Shown: positions 1 to 6,240 of the stretch, in pieces
Layout: each line of letters opens with the position of its first letter
How positions within the stretch are numbered: position 1 is the stretch's first letter
Source of the DNA: Bacteroidales bacterium
GTDB taxonomy: Bacteria; Bacteroidota; Bacteroidia; Bacteroidales; UBA932
Direction of reading: 5' to 3'
Length of the DNA stretch: 12,704 nt
Assembly (NCBI GenBank): GCA_017383945.1
Contig: JAFNUQ010000187.1
Location: 1-12,704 of the forward strand
Notes under the pieces: generated by a model
What the model was told of the DNA's origin: nothing
The model's database searches: none
Seen by the model: the letters and a program-made list of their open reading frames with translations, nothing else
Translations under genes and position numbers: made by a program

Positions 1-1
1 C

Positions 2-892
2 GGAGGATGTGACATAATCATTGATGTTACATCTGATGAGAAATTGACAAGTAAGCAAATTAATGACTTGTATGATCCTACAGGTGGATATTCGAATTGG
101 GTTTCCTTTCTGACTGATTTGAAAGATTCGTCTGCATTTAATTCCATATCGCCATGTATTATTTTGGATTCGGAAGATGATAGTTGGGAAGATAATCTGG
201 CTCTTCAAGTTCGTGCTTTGTCGAAGTCTTTTAATTGTATTGTATATAGGAATGATATCTATGATGACTTCTGCTATGATGATATAGAAATTATCAAGCC
301 CCATTTAAATGGTGCAGAACTAATGGTAGTTGTCGATTGCTCTTATATCGTACAATCTACTGTATCGCAGTATGTTGAAAAGGTAAAAGCTAGATTGTCG
401 CATTTAAATGGGATTCTTCCAGAAGGTACAAAGATTGTTGTATCGAGTACGTCATTCCCTAATAATATATCAGAGATTGGAGATGATCGCACAGATACAT
501 TCAGTTTGTCTGAGGTAATGTTATACCAAAGTTTAGGTGATTCATCCATTGTATATTCTGATTATGGGTCTGTTAATCCAATAAGGAATGATAATGTCTT
601 TATGGCTAGAGGATGGATACCTCGAATAGATGTGCCATTAAACAATACTTTGTTTTATTATAGGCAGAGAAGACCATCACAATCTGATGGCTATGCGCCA
701 ACCTATTCTGCTGTTGCTAAGCAGGTCGTTAATGATTCTCGCTTCCCCAGGGAAATGAATGATAATTGGGGAGTGATGCAAATAATTAAATGTGCATCGG
801 GGAGTAGCCCTTCTTCACAGCCTTCATTTTGGATTTCAGTGAGGATGTGTATTCACTTAGAAATGCAAGCTAAACGTTTGGGATTACTTTAA
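2..892 (+). CDS. beta family protein (partial, 5' end outside window)
   Basis: The reading frame is open from the window edge, so the gene begins upstream; the first possible in-window start is a TTG at 44, but residues before it (CDIIIDVTSDEK) read like normal protein. The C-terminal part has the landmarks I associate with the beta-protein family (a TIM-barrel-like family named after a phage protein): RGWIPRIDVPL, FYYRQRRP, an NWGVMQIIKCASG stretch and the ending PSFWISVRMCIHLEMQAKR. The function of the family is not established; members often occur beside sce7725/sce7726-type genes in accessory or defence-like regions, as here. The gene converges on the sce7726-family gene with a 23-nt overlap of the coding 3' ends, and its terminator lies inside that gene. 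No signal peptide or membrane segment is visible. The family call is from motif memory. Confidence 0.7.
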   Translation, partial: GGCDIIIDVTSDEKLTSKQINDLYDPTGGYSNWVSFLTDLKDSSAFNSISPCIILDSEDDSWEDNLALQVRALSKSFNCIVYRNDIYDDFCYDDIEIIKPHLNGAELMVVVDCSYIVQSTVSQYVEKVKARLSHLNGILPEGTKIVVSSTSFPNNISEIGDDRTDTFSLSEVMLYQSLGDSSIVYSDYGSVNPIRNDNVFMARGWIPRIDVPLNNTLFYYRQRRPSQSDGYAPTYSAVAKQVVNDSRFPREMNDNWGVMQIIKCASGSSPSSQPSFWISVRMCIHLEMQAKRLGLL

Positions 893-1508
893 GTGAACAA
901 AGGGCAGATAAATCATCTACTAAAGTTACGTTATTAGATCTTTCTGTAAGAAAGTTTGTATATCCAGGTTTGAAACGCAATTGCCAATAAGCATAGAGAA
1001 TCTCTTGAACTAAAGAGATTCTTTTTTTTGAGTAATATTGGCGAACTTCATTTGAGTTTAGTTTGCAGCAATTGGTATTGTCTAGTTTCTTTAGGTATGA
1101 AGACCTTATGCAGCATAACATTTCATCTTTGAGGAGTTTGTGTTGTTTATGAGGCTTCCTGATACGTTTAACCTGATTGTCTTTACTAATAAGATATAAA
1201 CCAATATCGCAAGGTAAAGATTCTAGTATTGACTTGGAATACTTCTCCCCTGATACAATGATGACATAGTCAAATGTCTTGCGATACTCTGTTATCTGGC
1301 CTTCTATTCTTTTAAGATTGTCCTCATCCGATTTTATTTCAATCGCATACGTCTTTCCTTTGATAAGTAGAATGAGATCGACAACTTTTTTTGCTGTTCC
1401 ATACATGACTTCATTGCCTATAGTAATGTCTTGTCCATATACGGAGAGTATATAGTCAATAAAACGAGCTTTTAACAGATCTGAAGTATGTTGTAACCTA
1501 ACTTTCAT
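870..1508 (-). CDS. sce7726 family protein, PD-(D/E)XK nuclease-like
   Basis: The product is 212 aa from the ATG at 1508. The frame stays open to a TTG at 1544, but a TATTTTTG -7 box lies just upstream of 1508, so the ATG is preferred. The N-terminal half has a PD-(D/E)XK layout: E33 in NEVMYG, D44 in VVDL, E57-x-K59 in AIEIKSDEDN, then Q71 and Y75 in QITEY. It is followed by YVIIVSGEKY and DIGLYLIS strands. This matches the sce7726 family as I remember it, predicted nucleases of unknown substrate that occur next to sce7725 or beta-family genes. The C-terminal third is basic and unrecognised. The gene converges on the beta-family gene, overlapping it by 23 nt, and its C-terminal region carries the antisense terminator of that gene. 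A role in defence is inference from the pairing. Confidence 0.7.
   Translation of the reverse strand: MKVRLQHTSDLLKARFIDYILSVYGQDITIGNEVMYGTAKKVVDLILLIKGKTYAIEIKSDEDNLKRIEGQITEYRKTFDYVIIVSGEKYSKSILESLPCDIGLYLISKDNQVKRIRKPHKQHKLLKDEMLCCIRSSYLKKLDNTNCCKLNSNEVRQYYSKKRISLVQEILYAYWQLRFKPGYTNFLTERSNNVTLVDDLSALCSLKVIPNV
997..1029 (+). terminator. intrinsic terminator of the beta-family gene, inside the antisense gene
   Basis: A perfect 10-bp stem (AGAATCTCTT / AAGAGATTCT) with a 6-nt loop is followed by a run of eight T (1022-1029) on the plus strand. It lies about 105 nt after the stop of the beta-family gene, within the minus-strand nuclease coding region, where the same bases encode part of KKRISLVQEIL. 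Confidence 0.8.
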
Positions 1509-1516
1509 ATACTCTG

Positions 1517-1524
1517 CAAAAATA
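1517..1524 (-). promoter_or_regulatory. -7 box (TATTTTTG) for the sce7726-family gene
   Basis: Read on the minus strand the box matches the Bacteroidota TAnnTTTG consensus and sits 8 nt before the ATG at 1508. Transcripts would be leaderless or nearly so. No clear TTTG -33 element at the usual spacing was found, so support is moderate. Confidence 0.4.
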
Positions 1525-1544
1525 ATAAAAGAATATCTTATCAA

Positions 1545-1780
1545 GAAATGAGTACTTATAAAACCGTTTAATAGATATTGTACTCAAAATGACCGGAAAA
1601 TTTACTTTTTTACACTTTTTTGAATTCAAGTGGGTAAATCGGTTGGTAAACTTTGTAAAAAATTGATAATCAGGCTTTATGTAACTCCCTGGGGATCTTG
1701 ATCACTCTCGTTCTATATAAATGTTGTTTAAATGGATGATGTTAAATATACAAATGTGTAAAATCCATTGATGTGCATTC
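1545..1780. other. AT-rich intergenic stretch without recognisable gene
   Basis: This lies between the sce7726-family gene and the small-RNA terminator. It is AT-rich, with homopolymer T/A runs and a weak 7-bp inverted pair (AATGGAT near 1732, ATCCATT near 1763). I see no credible ORF, RNA or attachment site. It probably carries upstream promoter sequence for the minus-strand nuclease gene. Confidence 0.5.
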
Positions 1781-1783
1781 TTT

Positions 1784-1825
1784 TTTTTAAAAAAAGTAAG
1801 GCAGCCATAAGTTGTGTGGCTGCCT
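1784..1825 (-). terminator. intrinsic terminator of the small RNA
   Basis: A 9-bp perfect inverted repeat (AGGCAGCCA 1799-1807, TGGCTGCCT 1817-1825) with a 9-nt loop is followed on the minus strand by TAC and a run of seven T, then A residues. Polarity fits minus-strand transcription only. It could also end transcripts reading through from the antitoxin gene. Confidence 0.75.
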
Positions 1826-1931
1826 ATGTTTACCCTAGGATATGTGTGAGAATTACCTCTTGAGTCAGGGCATCGCTGGCAGGGATTTGTGCGCGTCCGA
1901 TAGCCCATCTTGCACACGTTTTAGCTCCTTA
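1784..1931 (-). ncRNA. candidate structured small RNA, about 150 nt, rod-like
   Basis: On the minus strand a TATCTTTG -7 box (1943-1936) precedes about 150 nt with no good ORF that ends in an intrinsic terminator. Within it, nested helices can be drawn by hand: AGGA (1929-1926) with UCCU (1840-1837); GUGUG (1917-1913) with CACAC (1848-1844); and GGGC-U-AUCG (1906-1898) with CGAUGCCC (1875-1868), a helix with one bulged U. Large asymmetric internal loops separate them, giving a rod with open bubbles, a plan reminiscent of 6S RNA. I cannot assign it to a named family. The 5' end is estimated from the -7 box. Its promoter touches the stop codon of the antitoxin gene upstream, so readthrough from that operon is possible. 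Confidence 0.5.
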
Positions 1932-1935
1932 GGTA

Positions 1936-1943
1936 CAAAGATA
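1936..1943 (-). promoter_or_regulatory. -7 box (TATCTTTG) of the candidate small RNA
   Basis: This is an exact match to the Bacteroidota TAnnTTTG -7 consensus on the minus strand, 7 nt after the end of the antitoxin gene. A TTTG 23 nt upstream is a possible but over-spaced -33 element. Confidence 0.5.
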
Positions 1944-1950
1944 CATTTTT

Positions 1951-2943
1951 TCAAATAGCTTTTAGGTCAAATGCGTAACTGAATGGAATTCGCTTTTGAT
2001 CAGCGTTACATTCGATCCATGCTCTCTCCATGTGACTAATATTAGATATTTCTGAAGAAGAACAGTGGGCGAACTTGGTGCAGACTTCGTCTATAATCTG
2101 TAATTCTGTTTCTGAGAGACTGCTTATGTTTGCTTTGGTGTTTGAGACTAAAACCCATCCTTCTATGCCGGAGAAATATCGTGGTTCTTGGGTGATCTCG
2201 TCAAATTGGCTGTATATTCTATCCCATCTCTCCGGGGTCGGGCCAAAGTTCAATGCCCTGTAAGAGAGGCCTGTTATCGACATACCTGTTTTACGGTAAG
2301 AGAGGAAGTCTGAATAAAACAGAATTTTATTCATCTTGGTGCAGAATACTTCGCCATATTTGTTGGTTATGTAGAGTAGTATATTTTTTAGTCGATCTAG
2401 AGATTGCGGCGCAAAGCCATTGTCGCTGCCTCGTTTACATTGGAAGATTCTTGAGTGAGCATAATGCTCTGTCTCGTATTTCTCTTTCTTCTCATCTGCA
2501 ATTGCTGAAATCTTTGCTTTTAGCTTGCTGTATTCTTTTTCATCAAGTTGTCGCTCGGAACTATTGATATAATCCTGAAATACACTAGGGCTCATGATTG
2601 AACGTATCATTCGGCCATTAGATACGTTTGGTACTTCTCCAGATTCATATAGCCGCCATTGGTTTGCGCCAAGGCCCAATAATGAGGACATCTTGGCTGC
2701 AGAAATGCCATATCGCTGGCGTATTGCGATTATTTCATCTGTATAGGGGATGCCATACTTCGCGCGATATTGGTTGGCGACTTGAGTAAAGCTGGTGTCA
2801 TCCATTTCGTCTGTGGTGAATTTCTCCCCAGTGTCTTGGCATAGCCACGATGCTTGCGTGTATGCATATTCTTCGCCACGGAAACTCCATGTGCGAGACT
2901 CATACACCAAATTCATTTCTTTACCTGTAAATGGACTTTTCAT
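1951..2943 (-). CDS. MqsA-family / Panacea (DUF4065) type II antitoxin-like protein
   Basis: The product is 330 aa with three parts. Residues 1-50 (MKSPFTGKEM, WLCQDTGEKFTTDEMD) correspond to the N-terminal domain of Bacteroidota MqsA-like antitoxins; only C35 is left where classical MqsA has zinc-binding cysteine pairs. Residues about 66-105 form a helix-turn-helix (EIIAIRQRYGISAAKMSSLLG, then NQWRLYESGEVP), expected to bind the operon's own promoter. Residues about 182-290 (NKYGEVFCTKMNKILFYSDF, MSITGLSYRALNFGPTP) look like the DUF4065/Panacea domain, an antitoxin module known to neutralise many unrelated toxins. The gene overlaps the upstream toxin remnant by an ATGA junction, the normal toxin-antitoxin arrangement. 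The frame is intact, so the antitoxin may persist as an orphan regulator after loss of the toxin. Confidence 0.8.
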   Translation of the reverse strand: MKSPFTGKEMNLVYESRTWSFRGEEYAYTQASWLCQDTGEKFTTDEMDDTSFTQVANQYRAKYGIPYTDEIIAIRQRYGISAAKMSSLLGLGANQWRLYESGEVPNVSNGRMIRSIMSPSVFQDYINSSERQLDEKEYSKLKAKISAIADEKKEKYETEHYAHSRIFQCKRGSDNGFAPQSLDRLKNILLYITNKYGEVFCTKMNKILFYSDFLSYRKTGMSITGLSYRALNFGPTPERWDRIYSQFDEITQEPRYFSGIEGWVLVSNTKANISSLSETELQIIDEVCTKFAHCSSSEISNISHMERAWIECNADQKRIPFSYAFDLKAI

Positions 2944-3086
2944 AATGGTCTATTGTTAAAATGGGTATTGCAGTGGCGTTTCTGGTTCTTTCCTCTGTCG
3001 TCTCGGTAGATGATACCGAATATTTTCATATTTGTGTGAAACTGTTCTAGAAAACTTTGGATATCTTCGCGTGTTAATTCCTTCAT
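2940..3086 (-). pseudogene. truncated toxin remnant upstream of the Panacea antitoxin
   Basis: A short frame of 48 codons starts at ATG 3086 and ends at a TGA overlapping the antitoxin ATG. Its first 34 residues (MKELTREDIQ, then MKIFGIIYRDDRGKN) resemble, from memory, the start of the small (about 105-aa) MqsR-like toxins that precede MqsA/DUF4065 antitoxins in Bacteroidota. After RGKN the family would continue for about 70 residues, but here only 14 unrelated residues (QKRHCNTHFNNRPL) follow. The simplest reading is an internal deletion that removed the body of the toxin and left the promoter, start and antitoxin junction. An assembly artefact or a functional micro-protein cannot be excluded. 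Confidence 0.6.
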
Positions 3087-3144
3087 ATATTCATAGCAAG
3101 TTTAAAGTTATATGTGCAAATATATGCCAAATTGCGCGAATATG

Positions 3145-3158
3145 CAACTATAAAGTTG
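3145..3158. promoter_or_regulatory. candidate operator palindrome upstream of the toxin-antitoxin operon
   Basis: A perfect inverted repeat CAACT-ATAA-AGTTG lies about 60 bp upstream of the toxin-remnant start, in the place expected for an autoregulatory site bound by the helix-turn-helix of the antitoxin. A 5-bp half site is short, so chance is possible. Confidence 0.3.
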
Positions 3159-3180
3159 AAAAACTATTGATTGTTGCTAT

Positions 3181-3214
3181 AAAAAACCCTCCAGGGCTAT
3201 TTTGCTGTGGAGGG
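3181..3214 (-). terminator. intrinsic terminator of the hsp20 gene
   Basis: The stem CCCTCCA (minus 3214-3208) pairs with TGGAGGG (minus 3193-3187) around a 14-nt loop. It is followed on the minus strand by six T (3186-3181) and lies 10 nt after the hsp20 stop. It separates hsp20 from the toxin-antitoxin promoter region. Confidence 0.85.
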
Positions 3215-3224
3215 CATTTTGTGT

Positions 3225-3683
3225 TTATTTAATCTCAATCATCTTCTGTTTGACGGTTTGCGGTTCCGTCTGCTCTTTAGGGAGGAGGATACGCAGGACG
3301 CCGTGTTTCATCTTTGCTTCGATTTCCTCCTCCTTGACGTTGTCAGGAAGTAGCAAACGCTGCTCAAATCTGGTATAAGAGAACTCTCTGCGGAGATATT
3401 TCTCATCACACTTCTCTTCGCCGTCCTTGTCGCATTTCTCGTCTTTCTCTTGCTTTTTCTCCAAGGAGATATCAAGATAGTTGTTAATAACTGAAATCTT
3501 AAAGTCTTCTTTTGTCATTCCCGGAGCGGCAATTTCCACTTTGTAGGCCTTATCAGTCTCGATTACGTTGACCGCTGGTGCGTGTCCGTTGACTAATCTG
3601 TTGATATTGAGTCCTTCATTGTCAAAAAAGTCGTTGAAGAAACCGGATAACCAATTTTGGTTTTTTCTTATAGTTGGTAACAT
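3225..3683 (-). CDS. Hsp20 / alpha-crystallin small heat-shock protein
   Basis: The product is 152 aa, a usual length for bacterial small heat-shock proteins, which are ATP-independent cytoplasmic holdases that keep unfolding proteins soluble. The N-terminus (NWLSGFFNDFFDN) is the short hydrophobic arm. The alpha-crystallin domain runs from about residue 34 to 140, with PAVNVIETDKAYKVEIAAPG at its start and the signature MKHGVLRILLPK near its end. The C-terminal tail has an I-x-I motif (MIEIK), which docks into neighbouring subunits in oligomers. A highly charged insert (KKQEKDEKCDKDGEEKCDEK) sits in the loop before the LRREFSYTRFEQ strand. The gene stands alone, with a strong terminator after it. 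No heat-shock operator was recognised; a weak TAATTTTT -7-like box is about 20 nt before the start. Confidence 0.92.
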   Translation of the reverse strand: MLPTIRKNQNWLSGFFNDFFDNEGLNINRLVNGHAPAVNVIETDKAYKVEIAAPGMTKEDFKISVINNYLDISLEKKQEKDEKCDKDGEEKCDEKYLRREFSYTRFEQRLLLPDNVKEEEIEAKMKHGVLRILLPKEQTEPQTVKQKMIEIK

Positions 3684-3732
3684 AATATTCTATTTTTAAA
3701 AATTATACATCCCTCAAAATGGCAAAAGGTGT

Positions 3733-4353
3733 ACCAAGTTTGAGATATTCCCCGATAGGCTTGAGATAACCTCGGCAGGTCGTTTGCCTGAATCACTTAC
3801 AAGAGAAGAATTCTTCAATGGCATATCAATCCCTCGCAATAAGTAAATAATGCGTATCTATCGCGATGCGGAATTGGTAGAATCGTTAGGTTCTGGTATA
3901 CCCCGTATTTTGCGAGCATACGGCGAAGATTGTTTCAAGTTTACAGATAACTTTATTCGTATTATTTTGCCTATAAGTGTACAAGATGGCACCCAGTCGG
4001 AACCTAGTCGGCACCCAGTTGATATAAGGGTGTACAAGTTAGTGCATAAGTTGCGTATAAGCTAATTTAATGATACTACCGTGCAAGTGACTATGCAAGT
4101 GACTATGCAAGTGACCATGCAAGTGGAGAAACTTGTTTTTGTATTGATAGGAGAGATGGGGCGCTCTGAATTACAAGAGCTGCTATCTATCAAGAATAGA
4201 GACTATTTTAGAATTGATTATTTAAATCCTGCAATTAATCAAGGGTATGTTGAACTGACAATACCTGATAAACCAAACAGCCAGAACCAGAAATACCGCC
4301 TTACGGCAAAGGGTATTGCCTTGAAAGATGTCCTATCAAAAGTCAAGGAATAA
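3733..4353 (+). pseudogene. AlbA_2 / RecG-like ATP-binding transcriptional regulator, C-terminal remnant
   Basis: One frame reads KFEIFPDRLEITSAGRLPES, then FFNGISIPRNK, a TAA at 3844-3846, then IMRIYRDAELVESLGSGIPR and FTDNFIRIILP. This is the end of the ATPase-like part of the AlbA_2-containing regulators common in Bacteroidota; the codon at the stop is normally a Glu (RNxEIMR). A second in-frame TAA at 4063-4065 is followed, still in frame, by a QVTM repeat linker and a winged-helix-like tail (GEMGRSELQELLSIKNRDYF, IPDKPNSQNQKYRLTAKG). The N-terminal AlbA and most of the ATP-binding domain are missing, and the remnant begins about 50 bp from the hsp20 start. Truncation plus two nonsense codons without frameshift indicate a decaying gene; the 90-codon tail could still be translated from GTG 4081. 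Confidence 0.7.
4081..4125 (+). repeat. 12-bp tandem repeat (3.75 copies) encoding QVTM
   Basis: Copies start at 4081, 4093, 4105 and 4117, with unit ATGCAAGTGACT; the first begins with G and the third ends in C. The repeat encodes Q-V-T-M units, the counterpart of the QVTPQVT linkers in intact relatives. Because the unit is a multiple of three, copy changes keep frame. Confidence 0.85.
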
Positions 4354-4711
4354 AGGGGATTACTCTCACCGTGGATGACCTGTTCAAAGGTGTTATAACT
4401 TCTTCGGAGCGTCAAATATAGTTATTGGGGCGTGCAACAGTCGGCGAGGAGAGCCTTTGTGGAGCTCCCCGCAGACGGCTGTAGACAGCGAGCCTGCTTT
4501 TGCGAGCTGTCGGTGCACTCTTTGTGAAACTCTGCCCACACATTTTGAATATTTTGCTAGTTTTGGCCACGTGGACACCATTTGGAGTGACCATTTGCTA
4601 TTTGCAAGTATCACTTAGCTACATAGAAGGTGGTTTTTGTGGCGAGGGGCGCAGCGACTCGGAGCGAGAGGGTCGGAATCGCGCTTCCTCGCGTGCTGCT
4701 TGACCGGATGG

Positions 4712-4771
4712 GATGCGGCAGACCCCTTCAGCGAGCTCTTTTGAGGGGCTCGCTTTGTCGCCTGCCGCATC
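4712..4771. repeat. two-part hairpin in the GC-rich island
   Basis: Outer arms GATGCGGCAG (4712-4721) and CTGCCGCATC (4762-4771) are perfectly complementary over 10 bp. Inside them AGCGAGC (4730-4736) pairs with GCTCGCT (4748-4754). No T-run follows on either strand, so it is not an ordinary terminator. Confidence 0.65.
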
Positions 4772-4806
4772 GGCGATTGTGTCTTGGGTGCGGGGAGGCC
4801 CTCAGC

Positions 4807-5014
4807 GCACACGGGAGGTGGTTTCGGGCGGTATTTGTGAACGGAAATGGTGTCCAGTGCACACGAGAGACAATAAGACAAGGCCACTGTGGACAAAACA
4901 GGTCTTTGGTGCACACGGGAGGTGGTTGATGGAGGGTGTTGTGTGCGGAGGAGGGCGTTGGTGCACACGAGGAGGCCTAAGAAGCGAGTGTGGGAGAGTG
5001 AAAGTGTGCGAGGT
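4807..5014. repeat. degenerate 52-bp periodic repeat, four units
   Basis: The heptamer GCACACG starts at 4807, 4859, 4911 and 4963, exactly 52 bp apart. Units 1 and 3 share 17 identical bases (GCACACGGGAGGTGGTT). All four units have a G at columns 9, 24, 31 and 44 and end in GT, and TGTG recurs around columns 30-33 in three of them. The remainder has diverged. Since 52 is not a multiple of three, it is not a protein repeat. Confidence 0.6.
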
Positions 5015-5060
5015 GTGAGAAAAGGTCTGGCGCTAAGGGTACATTAACGATAACTTTTGT

Positions 5061-5068
5061 TATCTTTG
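5061..5068 (+). promoter_or_regulatory. -7 box (TATCTTTG) of the kinase-epimerase-aminotransferase operon
   Basis: This is an exact TAnnTTTG match 18 nt before the kinase ATG, giving a leader of roughly 12 nt. No TTTG is present at the usual -33 distance, so the upstream element is weak or absent. Confidence 0.6.
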
Positions 5069-5086
5069 TAAGTTACAACTTATTTT

Positions 5087-6226
5087 ATGGAGTATAAGTA
5101 TCATATTTTTTCGCCGTATAGGGTGTGTCCGTTGGGGGCGCATGTGGATCATCAGCATGGACTGGTGACTGGCTTTGCTTTTGATAAAGGCGTGGATCTC
5201 TGGTTTAACCCGACTGAAGACGGTAGTGTCCACCTCAAGGGACTTACCTTTTACGGGGAGATTACCTTTGATGTGACCAAGCCGACTCAGGTCAAAGAAG
5301 GCAACTGGGGCGATTATGCCCGCGGTGCAAAATATGCGCTGAAGAAGCGCTTTGAGCTCAAGCGTGGTATTGAGGGCGAGATTAAAGGAAGCCTTCCTGT
5401 GGGCGGCCTTTCCAGCAGCGCTGCTGTGCTGATTGCCTATGTGATGGCGCTCGCCAAGGCAAATGACATCCATCTCACCAAGATGGAGGTGATTAAGGTT
5501 GCCAGCCAGGCTGAGCGCGAATATATCGGCCTTACCAACGGCATCCTCGACCAGTCGTGTATTGTGCTGGGTGAGAAGGATTCGCTGCTATTTTTGGATA
5601 CCGACTCCGAGCAGTATAGGGTAATCAAGAAGAGCCCTAGAGCACCGGAATTTGAGCTGGCAATCATCTTTTCCGGTCTCACAAGAAACCTTGTCAGCAG
5701 CGACTATAACCTTCGCGTAGCGGAGTGCAAGACTGCCGCCTGGAATATGATGGCCTACACTGGCATGCCGCTCAAAGGCTTTGATAAGACCTATCTCCGC
5801 GACATCCCTAAGGAGACATACGAGCTCACCAAAGACAAAATGCCGCCTCGATTTGCCCGCAGAGCAGAGCATTTCTATAGCGAATATAAGCGAGTGCGTA
5901 AGGGCGTAACAGCTTGGGAGACAGGCAATATGAAGCTCTTCGGCCAGTTGTGCTTTGAGAGCTGCGAGAGCTCGATCAAAAACTACGAATGTGGCAGCGA
6001 GGAGCTGATTGCGATATACAATATCATGCGCCAGACAGATGGCGTCTATGGCGGAAGATTCAGCGGCGCAGGTTTCAAGGGTGCATGCATTGCGCTTGTA
6101 GATCCAGCCAAGAAAGAGCAGATAAAGGAGCAGATTACTTCGGAATATTTAAGAATGTTCCCAGAATATGATGGGACATTTGAGATTCATTTCTGTAAAA
6201 CAGACGACGGAGCAAGGTTTATTTAA
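5087..6226 (+). CDS. GHMP sugar kinase, galacturonokinase-like (galactokinase family)
   Basis: The product is 379 aa, normal for the galactokinase group. It transfers the gamma-phosphate of ATP to the anomeric hydroxyl of a hexose or hexuronate. The first motif is SPYRVCPLGAHVDHQ (residues 9-23) in place of the galactokinase PGRVNxIGEHTDY; I recall SPYRxCPLGAHxDHQ as the signature of plant galacturonokinase. The ATP loop is LPVGGLSSSAA (103-113), the catalytic Asp is D155 in GILDQ with R12 as partner, and the third GHMP motif is GGRFSGAGFKGAC (322-334). It is first in an operon, 14 nt before a UDP-glucuronate 4-epimerase-like gene, which also points to uronic acid metabolism. The likely product is galacturonate-1-phosphate, a precursor of UDP-galacturonate; galactose as substrate is the alternative. 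No signal peptide, so cytoplasmic. Confidence 0.8.
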   Translation: MEYKYHIFSPYRVCPLGAHVDHQHGLVTGFAFDKGVDLWFNPTEDGSVHLKGLTFYGEITFDVTKPTQVKEGNWGDYARGAKYALKKRFELKRGIEGEIKGSLPVGGLSSSAAVLIAYVMALAKANDIHLTKMEVIKVASQAEREYIGLTNGILDQSCIVLGEKDSLLFLDTDSEQYRVIKKSPRAPEFELAIIFSGLTRNLVSSDYNLRVAECKTAAWNMMAYTGMPLKGFDKTYLRDIPKETYELTKDKMPPRFARRAEHFYSEYKRVRKGVTAWETGNMKLFGQLCFESCESSIKNYECGSEELIAIYNIMRQTDGVYGGRFSGAGFKGACIALVDPAKKEQIKEQITSEYLRMFPEYDGTFEIHFCKTDDGARFI

Positions 6227-6240
6227 AAGCAAAACAGATT

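Larger units (their letters stand above)
4354..5040. other. GC-rich gene-free island with hairpins and periodic repeats
   Basis: This stretch of nearly 700 bp lies between the regulator remnant and the kinase promoter. From about 4430 it is much richer in G+C than its neighbours (39 of 60 bases in 4681-4740 by my count). Open frames exist on both strands but they overlap each other, are rich in Arg, His, Cys and Ser, and resemble no family I know. It contains inverted repeats (GACAGC 4484-4489 with GCTGTC 4506-4511; a longer hairpin at 4712-4771), GTGGACACC/GGTGTCC-like words in both orientations and a 52-bp periodic block at 4807-5014. It may be an imported fragment, a dispersed non-coding repeat or an RNA; I cannot decide. 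Confidence 0.55.

Noticed and set aside
1509..1544. N-terminal extension of the sce7726-family protein from TTG 1544
   Set aside because: The extension covers a -7 box and the frame has a good ATG at 1508 leading straight into family-like sequence.
1702..1917. 71-codon minus-strand frame between the antitoxin and the sce7726-family gene
   Set aside because: It runs through the terminator hairpin and T/A runs, has no family likeness, and lies wholly in the segment better explained as a structured RNA.
4350..4421. Short frame reading ITLTVDDLFKGVITSSERQ after the regulator remnant
   Set aside because: It is too short and without a start; it may be a gene relic or chance.
4807..5014. CRISPR array
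   Set aside because: Period is regular, but only 7-17 bp are conserved per unit, spacers are not clearly separate from repeats, and no cas gene is near.
4393..5018. Overlapping frames on both strands in the GC-rich island
   Set aside because: They overlap in several frames, are rich in Arg/His/Cys/Ser, lack start signals and match no family; high G+C makes stop codons rare.
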